A stretch of DNA of 43,725 bases from an uncultured Saprospiraceae bacterium (GTDB lineage: Bacteria > Bacteroidota > Bacteroidia > Chitinophagales > Saprospiraceae). Shown piece by piece: positions 24,325 to 31,475 of this stretch. The notes below the pieces were generated by a model. That model saw only the letters and a program-made list of their open reading frames with translations, was not told where the DNA came from and did not search any database. Made by a program: the position numbers and the translations under genes. How positions within the stretch are numbered: position 1 is the first letter of the stretch; each line of letters starts with the position of its first letter. The stretch lies in NCBI GenBank assembly GCA_937944245.1, contig CALDYY010000075.1, positions 1-43,725 on the forward strand, given 5' to 3'.

Positions 24325-24888
24325 TTAAAGTGATAAAATGAGCGGAAGTATAAAATTTGCCATCAAGAAGCCACCTATCATAAAGCAGCAAGTAGCTAAT
24401 AAAGAGGGCCATTGCAAATTAGACAATCCCATAATAGCGTGTCCACTAGTGCAACCACCTGCATAGCGCGTGCCAAATCCTATTAAAAATCCACCAACCA
24501 CAATCATTAAAAACCCTCTGATTGTCATTAAGCTATTCCAAGTAAATAATTGCTCTGGCAACAATCCTGATATTTCAGTGATGCCATAAGTGCTTAATTC
24601 TGCTACTAGTGAAGGATGTATTTGTATAGGTTCGCTATTGGATAGCCATTGCATGGCCACGAAGCCGCCCACTAGAATACCTGCTACAAAAAATAAATTC
24701 CAAACTTCTTTTTTCCATTCGTACTTAAAAAATGGAATATTGGCAGGCAAACAAGCTGCGCAGATGTGTCGCAACGAGGAACTAATACCAAATGATTTAT
24801 TGCCCAGCAGCAATAGTGCGGGAACAGTTAATCCGATTAACGGTCCTGCAATATACCAAGGCCAAGGTTGTGAAATAAATTCAAGCAT
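24325..24888 (-). CDS. YeeE/YedE-family sulfur transport subunit (partner half)
   Basis: The 187-residue membrane protein has helices at about 11-28, 63-80, 122-140 and 163-185. The conserved loop [25 protein letters not shown] has Cys146 and fits the YeeE/YedE signature. A second cysteine pair (HICAACLP, Cys43 and Cys46) sits near the first helix and is a candidate sulfur relay. It pairs with the following half-length gene to form a likely two-component thiosulfate or sulfur-compound transporter of the inner membrane. A hairpin lies between it and the upstream metallo-beta-lactamase/rhodanese gene. Confidence 0.88.
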   Translation of the reverse strand: MLEFISQPWPWYIAGPLIGLTVPALLLLGNKSFGISSSLRHICAACLPANIPFFKYEWKKEVWNLFFVAGILVGGFVAMQWLSNSEPIQIHPSLVAELSTYGITEISGLLPEQLFTWNSLMTIRGFLMIVVGGFLIGFGTRYAGGCTSGHAIMGLSNLQWPSLLATCCFMIGGFLMANFILPLILSL

Positions 24889-24950
24889 ATGTTTTATGAA
24901 AAGTCAGTTGAAAAAATATTTATATCATTAAATAAGTCAATATTTCAAAT

Positions 24951-24983
24951 AGATATACCAAACCTTTAGGATTTGGCATATCT
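24951..24983 (-). terminator. Hairpin downstream of the persulfide dioxygenase/rhodanese gene
   Basis: Arms of 14-15 bases (24951-24965 and 24969-24983) pair with two mismatches around a very short loop. It begins 24 nt past the stop of the upstream minus-strand gene. No U tract follows, so it may be an attenuator or an mRNA 3'-end stabiliser rather than a full terminator. Confidence 0.45.
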
Positions 24984-25006
24984 ACTCCGATTATTTAGGC
25001 TTTAAA

Positions 25007-26425
25007 TTATACAGTCATTACTTTGCTTTGACAGACAAAATCAGTTTTAGGAATGTCTGTCTTTGCAATTGCGTTGAAACCACCATCTACTTCGGTGAAG
25101 TTGCGATAGCCACGCGCTTGTAAAATACTAGCTGCCATCATACTTCTATAGCCGCCCGCACAATGCAAATAGAAATGCTCTTGTGGATTGATATCTTTTA
25201 CCCATTCATTGATGTATGCCAAAGGACGATTGTAAGCATCTTCAACATGTTCTGCTTTGTACTCGCTTTCTTTACGGACATCCACGACTTTATCTTCGCC
25301 AATTTTAACTGCTGCTGCGAATTGTTCTACTGTAATTCTATTAACAGTGTCTATTTCTTTGCCCGCTTTTTGCCAAGTTTCAAAACCACCTGCCAAATGC
25401 CCTAGTACATTATCAAAACCAACTCTACTCAAGCGTGTAACCGCTTCTTCTTCATCACCTAATGCAGTAACTAAGAGTATTGGTTGTTTTACATCAGCAA
25501 TCAGAGCACCAACCCAAGGTGCGAAATCACCTTTCAAGCCAATGTTAATAGACTGTGGAATGAACCCTTTAGAGAAATCACTGCTATTTCTTGTATCTAA
25601 AATCAGAGCGCCTGCACTTTCTGCTACTGTTTCAAACTCATCAGGCGTAAGTGCTTTCATCCCATTGTTGAATACTTCATCGAAGCTATCGTAACCGTGT
25701 TTGTTCATAGCTACATTAGCACCAAAGTAAGCAGGTGGAGGCAATAAGCCATCTGTTACTTCTTTCACAAACTCTGCTTCAGTCATGTCTGCACGTAAAG
25801 CATAGTTGAATTGCTTTTGGTTTCCAATAGTAGAAACAGTCTCCTTGCTCATGTTTTTGCCACAAGCACTTCCTGCACCATGCGCTGGATAGACAATCAC
25901 ATCATCCGCCAACGTCATAATCTTGTTTCTCAAAGAATGGTACAAAGTGGCAGCAAGTTGCTCTTGTGTCATAGAAGCTGCTTTTTGTGCTAAGTCGGGG
26001 CGACCAACATCACCGATGAACAAAGTGTCGCCGCTGAAAATACAGTGATCTTTACCGTTTTCATCTATTAAAAGGTACGTGGTACTTTCCATCGTGTGTC
26101 CGGGTGTATGTAACACCTTAATAGATATATTACCCACTTTAAAAATTTGTCCATCTTCAGCGATAATTGCATCAAAAGAAGGATTTGCATTTGGACCATA
26201 AACAATAGGTGCATCTGTCTTTTTGGATAAATCCAAGTGACCGCTTACAAAATCTGCATGAAAATGCGTTTCAAAGATGTATTTTAGCTGAACGTTATCG
26301 CGCTCTAATCGGTCCATGTAGGGTTGTACTTCGCGCAAAGGATCAATGATTGCGGCTTCGCCATTTGAAGTGATGTAATAAGCACCTTGTGCTAGACATC
26401 CTGTATAGATTTGTTCTATATTCAT
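25007..26425 (-). CDS. Persulfide dioxygenase-like metallo-beta-lactamase fused to two rhodanese domains
   Basis: The 472-residue protein starts with an ETHE1/BlrB-like metallo-beta-lactamase domain (1 to about 250). Its metal ligands are in THFHADFVSGH (H54, H56, D58, H63), HTPGHT, FSGDTLFIGDVGRPDL and YPAHGAGSACGKN. Two rhodanese domains follow. The first (about 260-365) has TALGDEEEA where the catalytic cysteine loop should be and is probably inactive. The second (about 370-460) keeps Cys422 in YLHCAGGYRS. Enzymes of this kind oxidise glutathione or low-molecular-weight persulfide to sulfite and move sulfane sulfur between thiols. It lies in the sulfide oxidation cluster next to a sulfite-type exporter, which supports that reading. 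Confidence 0.9.
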   Translation of the reverse strand: MNIEQIYTGCLAQGAYYITSNGEAAIIDPLREVQPYMDRLERDNVQLKYIFETHFHADFVSGHLDLSKKTDAPIVYGPNANPSFDAIIAEDGQIFKVGNISIKVLHTPGHTMESTTYLLIDENGKDHCIFSGDTLFIGDVGRPDLAQKAASMTQEQLAATLYHSLRNKIMTLADDVIVYPAHGAGSACGKNMSKETVSTIGNQKQFNYALRADMTEAEFVKEVTDGLLPPPAYFGANVAMNKHGYDSFDEVFNNGMKALTPDEFETVAESAGALILDTRNSSDFSKGFIPQSINIGLKGDFAPWVGALIADVKQPILLVTALGDEEEAVTRLSRVGFDNVLGHLAGGFETWQKAGKEIDTVNRITVEQFAAAVKIGEDKVVDVRKESEYKAEHVEDAYNRPLAYINEWVKDINPQEHFYLHCAGGYRSMMAASILQARGYRNFTEVDGGFNAIAKTDIPKTDFVCQSKVMTV

Positions 26426-26491
26426 TATTTAAGATTTATAGTTTTAGATTAATATATTGTAACACTACAAGACAGTTATTGCTATGCTTAC

Positions 26492-27295
26492 TTACCTAAA
26501 AATGGTTTCTTTTAATAGAATGTAAATGCCCATCACCAATACAAACCATCCGAAAGCAGGCTTAAGTTTATTGCCATCTATTTTTTTAGAAAGCAGAATG
26601 CCTAAAAATATACCTACGATGGCAAACCCTGAGACAAGTAGTAAAAACAACCAATCAATATAAGCATCTCCTCCTTCGCCAAAAAATCCAATTAGAGATT
26701 TAGCAGCAATAATGACTAAAGAAGTGCCAATCGCTTCTTTCATGGGTAATTTAGAAAGTACTACCAATGCTGGGATGATTAAGAATCCGCCACCAGCACC
26801 GACTAAGCCAGTTAAAATACCAACCACAGTTCCCTCTACTAAAATGAATGGATAGTTAAATTTTTGTTTGCCTTGTATATTTTTGTCTTCACTTTCTACT
26901 GTGCTTTTTTTTATCATGCTAAAAGCTGCCACAATCATTAGTACAGCGAATAGAGTCATCAAAAACATACTTTTCGTTGCTACAAAATTGCCTATACTAA
27001 ATATTTCATTGGGAATAGCAGGTACAATATATGCTCTGGTTAGAAATACAGCTATGATAGATGGAATACCAAAAACAATGGCTGTTTTGATGTTTACTAA
27101 ATCTTTTTTGAAGTAACTAACCGAGCCTACGGCACTGGTTGTACCTACAATAAAAAGTGAATAGGCAGTTGCTAAAACAGTATCTACGCTAAAAAGATAC
27201 ACCAATACTGGTACAGTTAAAATACTTCCTCCACCTCCAATTAATCCGAGTGCTACGCCAACTAATACTGATGAAATATAACCTGCAATTTCCAT
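26492..27295 (-). CDS. TauE/SafE-family sulfite exporter-like permease
   Basis: The protein has 267 residues from the ATG at 27295. A longer frame to 27319 starts with TTG and overlaps the mRNA start predicted by a -7 box, so the ATG is preferred (MEIAGYISSVLVGVALGLIGGGGS). Two related halves each begin with the family motif: GLIGGGGSILTVPVLVYL near the N-terminus and GLVGAGGGFLIIPALVVL in the middle. About eight membrane helices are visible. The family exports sulfite or organosulfonates, or moves other anions. Sitting between the persulfide dioxygenase gene and the Crp/Fnr gene, it probably removes sulfite made by persulfide oxidation (inference). Confidence 0.87.
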   Translation of the reverse strand: MEIAGYISSVLVGVALGLIGGGGSILTVPVLVYLFSVDTVLATAYSLFIVGTTSAVGSVSYFKKDLVNIKTAIVFGIPSIIAVFLTRAYIVPAIPNEIFSIGNFVATKSMFLMTLFAVLMIVAAFSMIKKSTVESEDKNIQGKQKFNYPFILVEGTVVGILTGLVGAGGGFLIIPALVVLSKLPMKEAIGTSLVIIAAKSLIGFFGEGGDAYIDWLFLLLVSGFAIVGIFLGILLSKKIDGNKLKPAFGWFVLVMGIYILLKETIFR

Positions 27296-27321
27296 TTTCT
27301 TTTTTTTCTTAATTAACAATG

Positions 27322-27329
27322 CAAAGTTA
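27322..27329 (-). promoter_or_regulatory. -7 box (TAACTTTG) before the TauE/SafE gene
   Basis: Exact TAnnTTTG match on the minus strand, 26 nt before the preferred ATG. Upstream, a direct repeat GTAAC-N4-GTAAC lies at the end of the Crp/Fnr gene (about 27351-27364). This would be an internal promoter in the sulfur island. Confidence 0.5.
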
Positions 27330-27361
27330 AGGGCATCAAAAAAGGCATACCGTTACTTTTG

Positions 27362-27994
27362 TTACATAAGGATAATTTTATTTCTTCCTAGCTGTACAAC
27401 ACCCTCTTTTTCCAGTTGCTTGAGCAACCTAGAAACCACTTCCCTTGCAGTGCCTAGTTCATTAGCTAATTGCTCATGTGTAATTTGGAGTTGCGTATTT
27501 TTAGTCAAAGCTTGCTTTTTTTGTAGTAAATCCAGCAAGCGTTCATCCATTTTTTTGAAAGCAATGTCATTAACCATTTCCAATAGCTCCTCAAATCGTT
27601 TGTGGTACAATCGAAAAATATAGTTCAACCATTCTGGATGTTCTTTGATAAAAAGTGTTACTTTTTCTAAAGGTAAAAAAAGAATTTCCGCATCTTCTTC
27701 TACTTCTGCTTTCACTTTACTGGTTTCATTATGAATACCCCCCAAAAAGGACATAATACAACTTTCGCCTGCTTTGATGTAATACAGTAAAATCTCGCGC
27801 CCATCTTCCTCAGTGCGAATTACTTTAATGCTGCCTTTTGAAACTATAGGAATGGAACGAATGGAAGCATTCTCATCCAAAATCACATATCCTGAAGGAT
27901 AGGATTTAATGATGCTGTATTCATACAATTTCTCCATTAATTTTGGAGATGATCTAAATTCTGCTATTTGCGTTAATGTTTCCATCTGTTCCAT
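27362..27994 (-). CDS. Crp/Fnr-family transcriptional regulator
   Basis: The protein has 210 residues from the ATG at 27994 (MEQMETLTQIAEF). The longer frame to 28027 begins with TTG inside a hairpin and is unlikely. An N-terminal cyclic-nucleotide-binding-like beta-barrel (about 10-120, PIVSKGSIKVIRTEEDGREILLYYIKAGESC) is followed by a long dimer helix. A winged HTH with QLANELGTAREVVSRLLKQLEKEGVV completes it. No N-terminal CxxC cluster for an Fe-S centre is seen, so it is not a classic Fnr. It probably controls the surrounding sulfur genes in response to an unknown signal. Cys82 (GESCIMSF) could be redox-active (inference). Confidence 0.9.
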   Translation of the reverse strand: MEQMETLTQIAEFRSSPKLMEKLYEYSIIKSYPSGYVILDENASIRSIPIVSKGSIKVIRTEEDGREILLYYIKAGESCIMSFLGGIHNETSKVKAEVEEDAEILFLPLEKVTLFIKEHPEWLNYIFRLYHKRFEELLEMVNDIAFKKMDERLLDLLQKKQALTKNTQLQITHEQLANELGTAREVVSRLLKQLEKEGVVQLGRNKIILM

Positions 27995-28010
27995 CAAGTA
28001 AATTAAAATA

Positions 28011-28046
28011 GATAAAGAATGCCTCAATGTATTAACATTCTTTATC
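28011..28046 (-). terminator. Hairpin between the SQR and Crp/Fnr genes
   Basis: Perfect 11-bp arms (28011-28021 and 28036-28046) with a 14-nt loop start 15 nt after the SQR stop. A moderately T-rich stretch (TATTTTAATTT) follows on the minus strand. It may be a weak terminator or an operator just before the Crp/Fnr start. Confidence 0.45.
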
Positions 28047-28061
28047 TACTTTATGGACGAA

Positions 28062-29258
28062 CTAGGCTTGTCCTGTTAAAATTCTATTCCAGTACAACCA
28101 AGGCAGTATCACTTTTTTCAATTGATACATAGACCAACGCTCTTTGGATTGGTCGAATGGAAAAGTTTCCATTGGTTTATTGTTATAGTCAAATTCTGCT
28201 AAAACCAATTTGCCATATCCTGTAACTAATGGACAAGAAGTATAGCCATTATAACTGGCACTTAGACTTGTTTGATTGATTGCAGATAGCAAATTGGCAA
28301 CAAGAACAGGAGCTTGTTTGCGAATGGCGGCACCTGTTTTGGAAGTAGGCAAGTTAGAGGAATCTCCTAAGCTAAATACATTAGCATAGCGCACATGTTG
28401 AAGTGTATTTTTATCCACATCTACCCAACCTGCTGCATTTGCTAGGGTACTATTTCTTACGAAGTCTGGCGCGCTTTGAGGTGGTACAACGTGAATCATA
28501 TCGTATTCCACCCAAGTAACAACATCTTTGTTTTGTTCACCAATACCTACAAACTTTGCTCGTTTGTTTGCGGCATCAATTTCGTCCAAACGCTGCATGA
28601 AGTTGAGTTTAATATTACCTCTTTTGCAGACTTCCAATAATGTTTTTTCGTATTTTTCTACGCTAAACAATTTGCCTGCACCACTCCAATATTGGATGTC
28701 CATATTTTTCAATACCCCATTCTTTCTGAAATAGTCTGCCGCTAAATACATGATTTTATGTGGCGCACCACCACATTTTACAGGTGTATGTGGATTATGG
28801 AAAATGGCTTTTCCTCCCTTCAAATTTTTAATACACTCATAAGTGTAGGGGGCTGTTTGAAAACTGTAATTAGAGCAAACGCCACCTTTTCCTAAGGCTT
28901 CAGGTAATCCTTTTATGCTTGACCAATTCAGTTGGATACCAGGCGCGACAACCATGAATTCATATTTTATGCTGTCGCCATTTTCCAATTGAACTATGTT
29001 AGATTCTGGCTGGAAAGCAGCAGCTTTCTGTTTAATCCATGTAGTGCCTTTAGGTATCACGTCCGCTTGATTTCTAACAGTATTACCACTATCGAACGCA
29101 CCACCACCTACTAGCGTCCAAGCAGGTTGATAATAATGCTTATCGGATGGATCAACAATAGCAATGTCTAGTTTGCGATTTTTTCTAAGTAACTGCGAAG
29201 CGACAGATATGCCCGCATTACCGCCACCTATAATGACGACTTGATGTTTATGTTGCAT
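28062..29258 (-). CDS. sqr: Type II sulfide:quinone oxidoreductase
   Basis: The 398-residue flavoprotein has an N-terminal FAD-binding motif VVIIGGGNAGISVASQL, the VAPGIQLNW loop and VFSLGDSSNLPTSKTGAAIRKQAPVL. Its cysteines match the mitochondrial-type SQR/SQOR branch: Cys162 in HTPVKCGGAPHK and Cys342 in YTSCPLVTGYGKLVLAEFDY, with Cys128 in GGVCSNYS. The enzyme oxidises sulfide to sulfane sulfur on an acceptor thiol and reduces quinone at the inner membrane. The C-terminal amphipathic region KKVILPWLYWNRILTG is the likely membrane contact. It is the first gene of the sulfur island in transcription order and has its own -7 box. Flavocytochrome c sulfide dehydrogenase is less likely, given the cysteine motifs. 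Confidence 0.92.
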   Translation of the reverse strand: MQHKHQVVIIGGGNAGISVASQLLRKNRKLDIAIVDPSDKHYYQPAWTLVGGGAFDSGNTVRNQADVIPKGTTWIKQKAAAFQPESNIVQLENGDSIKYEFMVVAPGIQLNWSSIKGLPEALGKGGVCSNYSFQTAPYTYECIKNLKGGKAIFHNPHTPVKCGGAPHKIMYLAADYFRKNGVLKNMDIQYWSGAGKLFSVEKYEKTLLEVCKRGNIKLNFMQRLDEIDAANKRAKFVGIGEQNKDVVTWVEYDMIHVVPPQSAPDFVRNSTLANAAGWVDVDKNTLQHVRYANVFSLGDSSNLPTSKTGAAIRKQAPVLVANLLSAINQTSLSASYNGYTSCPLVTGYGKLVLAEFDYNNKPMETFPFDQSKERWSMYQLKKVILPWLYWNRILTGQA

Positions 29259-29296
29259 ATACTTTATGATTTAAGTAGTAGAATAACATTACCACA

Positions 29297-29304
29297 CAAA
29301 TATA
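29297..29304 (-). promoter_or_regulatory. -7 box (TATATTTG) for the SQR gene
   Basis: Exact TAnnTTTG match on the minus strand, 38 nt before the ATG. The adjacent 16-mer 29304-29319 has mirror arms ATGAA/TTCAT and could be a regulator site, possibly for the Crp/Fnr protein encoded next door (inference). Confidence 0.5.
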
Positions 29305-29573
29305 TGAACATTGATTCATTAATTTATATAAAAAGTGTCATTTTTTTTGTTATTTTAATGAAGATACAACTATTGTTTTGGGTTACGTGAAAAAGATAGG
29401 TTTGAATTTCGTTTTTTGAAGAAGAATAAGTTTGAGGAAACCCCAATTATCAATAGACTTCTTGCGAAAATAATTTTTTTTGCCTCATCCCAACCTATTC
29501 TTATTAATTTTTGTCTAAATAGAAAAGAGAGGCTGAAGGACTTCCGAAAGAAGTCTAATAATATAAGCCTAAA

Positions 29574-29618
29574 AAAAGGGGAGATGCGTTTGTCCAAAGC
29601 AAACGCATCTCCCCTTTT
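29574..29618 (-). terminator. Strong intrinsic terminator after nadB
   Basis: Nineteen perfectly paired bases (29574-29592 with 29600-29618), GC-rich in the middle, with a 7-nt loop. On the minus strand it is followed by T residues (complement of the A run at 29571-29577). It begins 33 nt beyond the nadB stop. The sense-strand tail is also T-rich, so it could work both ways. Confidence 0.92.
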
Positions 29619-29650
29619 ACGAAATCGAATGTAAAACACCAGAATAGCGA

Positions 29651-31261
29651 CTACAAAATGGAATATTCGATGTATTCTTTTTTGTCAGGGTAATCAGTAG
29701 TGTAATGCAATCCTCTACTTTCGCGGCGCATGGCAGCGGAGCGGGAAATGAGATAACTTACGGTAATCAAGTTTCTAAGTTCACACAGTTGCGGAGAAAC
29801 TAGCGAAGCATTATACATCTCTTCTGTTTCTGTGTAGAGTAAATGCAGTCTATCTAAGGCTCTTTTTAAGCGTACTTTGGAGCGCACTATACCAACATAA
29901 TTGCTCATAATTTCTTTGACTTCTTTGACACTTTGCGTAAGCAAAACCTTCTCCTTAGGTTCGGTTGTGCCGCGCGTCATCCATTCTGGAATGTTTTCTT
30001 GATAGTCATAAAGATGAATAGTCTGTGCAATAGCCTCGTGTATTCTATGACCAAACACTAATGCTTCTAATAAGGAATTGGACGCCAAGCGATTAGCACC
30101 ATGTAGGCCCGTGCAAGTGCATTCTCCGCAAGCATACAAACGTCCGATAGAACTTCTACCATATTTGTCCACACGAATGCCACCGCAAATATAGTGGCAA
30201 GCAGGCACGACAGGAATCATATCTTTCATTGGGTCTATGCCAACACTCAAACATTTGTTGTAAATATTAGGAAAATGATGAACGAAGGCATCTTTATCTA
30301 AGTGCGTGCAATCTAAATACATACATTCTTCTCCCCGAGCTTTGATTTCATTATCAATCGCTCTCGCCACAATATCTCGCGGAGCAAGTGATTTTCGATA
30401 GTCGTATTTTTGCATAAATTCCTCGCCTTCTCCATTTTTTAAGATACCTCCGAAACCGCGAACTGCTTCAGAAATGAGAAAAACAGGATTCTCGCCCGCA
30501 GGATTGAACAATGCTGTTGGGTGAAATTGAACAAATTCCATGTTCTCGATATGCCCCTTGGCTCGATAGACAATAGCAATGCCGTCGCCAGTAGCAATCA
30601 CTGGGTTAGTCGTGTTGCGATATACCTGACCTGCGCCACCTGAAGCCATCACGGTTACACGTGCAAGGAAAGTTTCTATTTCGTTGGTTTGTTTATTGAG
30701 CGCGTAAACGCCAAAGCACTCCAAATTAGGCGTTAAACGGGTTACGTTATGCCCAAGATGATGCTGCGTGATGATATCAATAGCAAAATAATGCTCCAAT
30801 ATCTCAATATTGCTTAACTGACTAGCTTTTTCAAGCAAAGCGCGTTGTATTTCCCAACCTGTAATGTCTTTGTAGTGTAAAATCCTATTTTCAGAATGTC
30901 CACCCTCTCTACCTAAATCGTAGTTATCCTCAACTTCCAGTTGCTTATCAAAGCGCGTACCCCAATCAATAATTTCTTGCACCCGCAAAGGACCTTCTTT
31001 TACTACTATTTCAACTATATCTCGGTTGCAAAGCCCTGCACCAGCATCCAATGTATCTTCAATGTGTTTTTCATAGGAATCTATGGTGTTGTTCCATACT
31101 GCTGCTACGCCACCTTGTGCATAGCTAGTATTAGTTTCCTCTTCATTCACTTTGGTGAGTACCAATACTTTTCGGTCAGGGTGAGCCATAGCTGTTTTTA
31201 TGGCGGTCATTAAACCTGCTGCCCCTGCCCCTACAATAAGTATGTCAACTTTATTTGTCAT
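29651..31261 (-). CDS. nadB: L-aspartate oxidase
   Basis: The 536-residue flavoprotein has an N-terminal FAD motif ILIVGAGAAGLMTAIKTA. The succinate-dehydrogenase/fumarate-reductase-like signatures are NTSYAQGGVAAV, GREGGHSENRILH, MASGGAGQVYRNTTNP and MEFVQFHPTAL. ICGGIRVDKYGRSSIGRLYACGE, NRLASNSLLEALVFG and a C-terminal helical domain follow. The EGGHSENRI and HPTAL segments distinguish NadB from the SdhA/FrdA proteins. The enzyme oxidises L-aspartate to iminoaspartate, the first step of bacterial NAD synthesis; NadA and NadC are not in the window. A 214-bp gap with no clear -7 box separates it from the divergent ileS. Confidence 0.95.
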   Translation of the reverse strand: MTNKVDILIVGAGAAGLMTAIKTAMAHPDRKVLVLTKVNEEETNTSYAQGGVAAVWNNTIDSYEKHIEDTLDAGAGLCNRDIVEIVVKEGPLRVQEIIDWGTRFDKQLEVEDNYDLGREGGHSENRILHYKDITGWEIQRALLEKASQLSNIEILEHYFAIDIITQHHLGHNVTRLTPNLECFGVYALNKQTNEIETFLARVTVMASGGAGQVYRNTTNPVIATGDGIAIVYRAKGHIENMEFVQFHPTALFNPAGENPVFLISEAVRGFGGILKNGEGEEFMQKYDYRKSLAPRDIVARAIDNEIKARGEECMYLDCTHLDKDAFVHHFPNIYNKCLSVGIDPMKDMIPVVPACHYICGGIRVDKYGRSSIGRLYACGECTCTGLHGANRLASNSLLEALVFGHRIHEAIAQTIHLYDYQENIPEWMTRGTTEPKEKVLLTQSVKEVKEIMSNYVGIVRSKVRLKRALDRLHLLYTETEEMYNASLVSPQLCELRNLITVSYLISRSAAMRRESRGLHYTTDYPDKKEYIEYSIL

Positions 31262-31447
31262 TTAACTAGGTTGTTTTTATTGTCGTCGTCTGTATAAATA
31301 CTAAAAATCTTACTAACCAATACTAATGCGTTTTTATCGTACTTGTTCTAATTTTTTTGAGTAATTTTTTTCCTTGATCAATAATAATACAGAGTAGCAA
31401 AAATAATTTAGACTATCTTTTTATTTTTCACAAAACTTCAACTTTAC

Positions 31448-31455
31448 TACCTTTG
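31448..31455 (+). promoter_or_regulatory. -7 box (TACCTTTG) for ileS
   Basis: Exact TAnnTTTG match, 20 nt before the ileS ATG. A T-rich stretch at about 31424-31428 stands where the -33 element would be. Confidence 0.55.
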
Positions 31456-31475
31456 CACCTCAAACGAGAAAAAAG

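Larger units (their letters stand above)
29259..29650. other. 392-bp gap: SQR promoter, structured spacer, nadB terminator
   Basis: No convincing gene is present. The left end holds the SQR promoter (29297-29304) beside a short imperfect palindrome (29304-29319). The right end holds a strong terminator (29574-29618). Between them are short inverted repeats, for example TAGACTTCTT near 29454-29463 with its complement near 29549-29558. Open frames of 72 and 89 codons on either strand run straight through the terminator stem and look spurious. Confidence 0.6.

Noticed and set aside
27995-28027. N-terminal extension of the Crp/Fnr regulator
   Set aside because: The longer frame starts with TTG within a perfect hairpin, and the extra residues (hydrophobic, ILIYL) do not belong to the family.
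18915-29258. The sulfur island considered as a recently acquired mobile element
   Set aside because: I see no integrase, tRNA, flanking direct repeats or obvious shift in composition, and the promoter style matches the rest of the window.
29416-29634. 72-codon plus-strand and 89-codon minus-strand frames in the nadB-SQR gap
   Set aside because: Both read through the 19-bp terminator stem, have Lys- or Phe-rich low-complexity composition and show no -7 box at a fitting distance.
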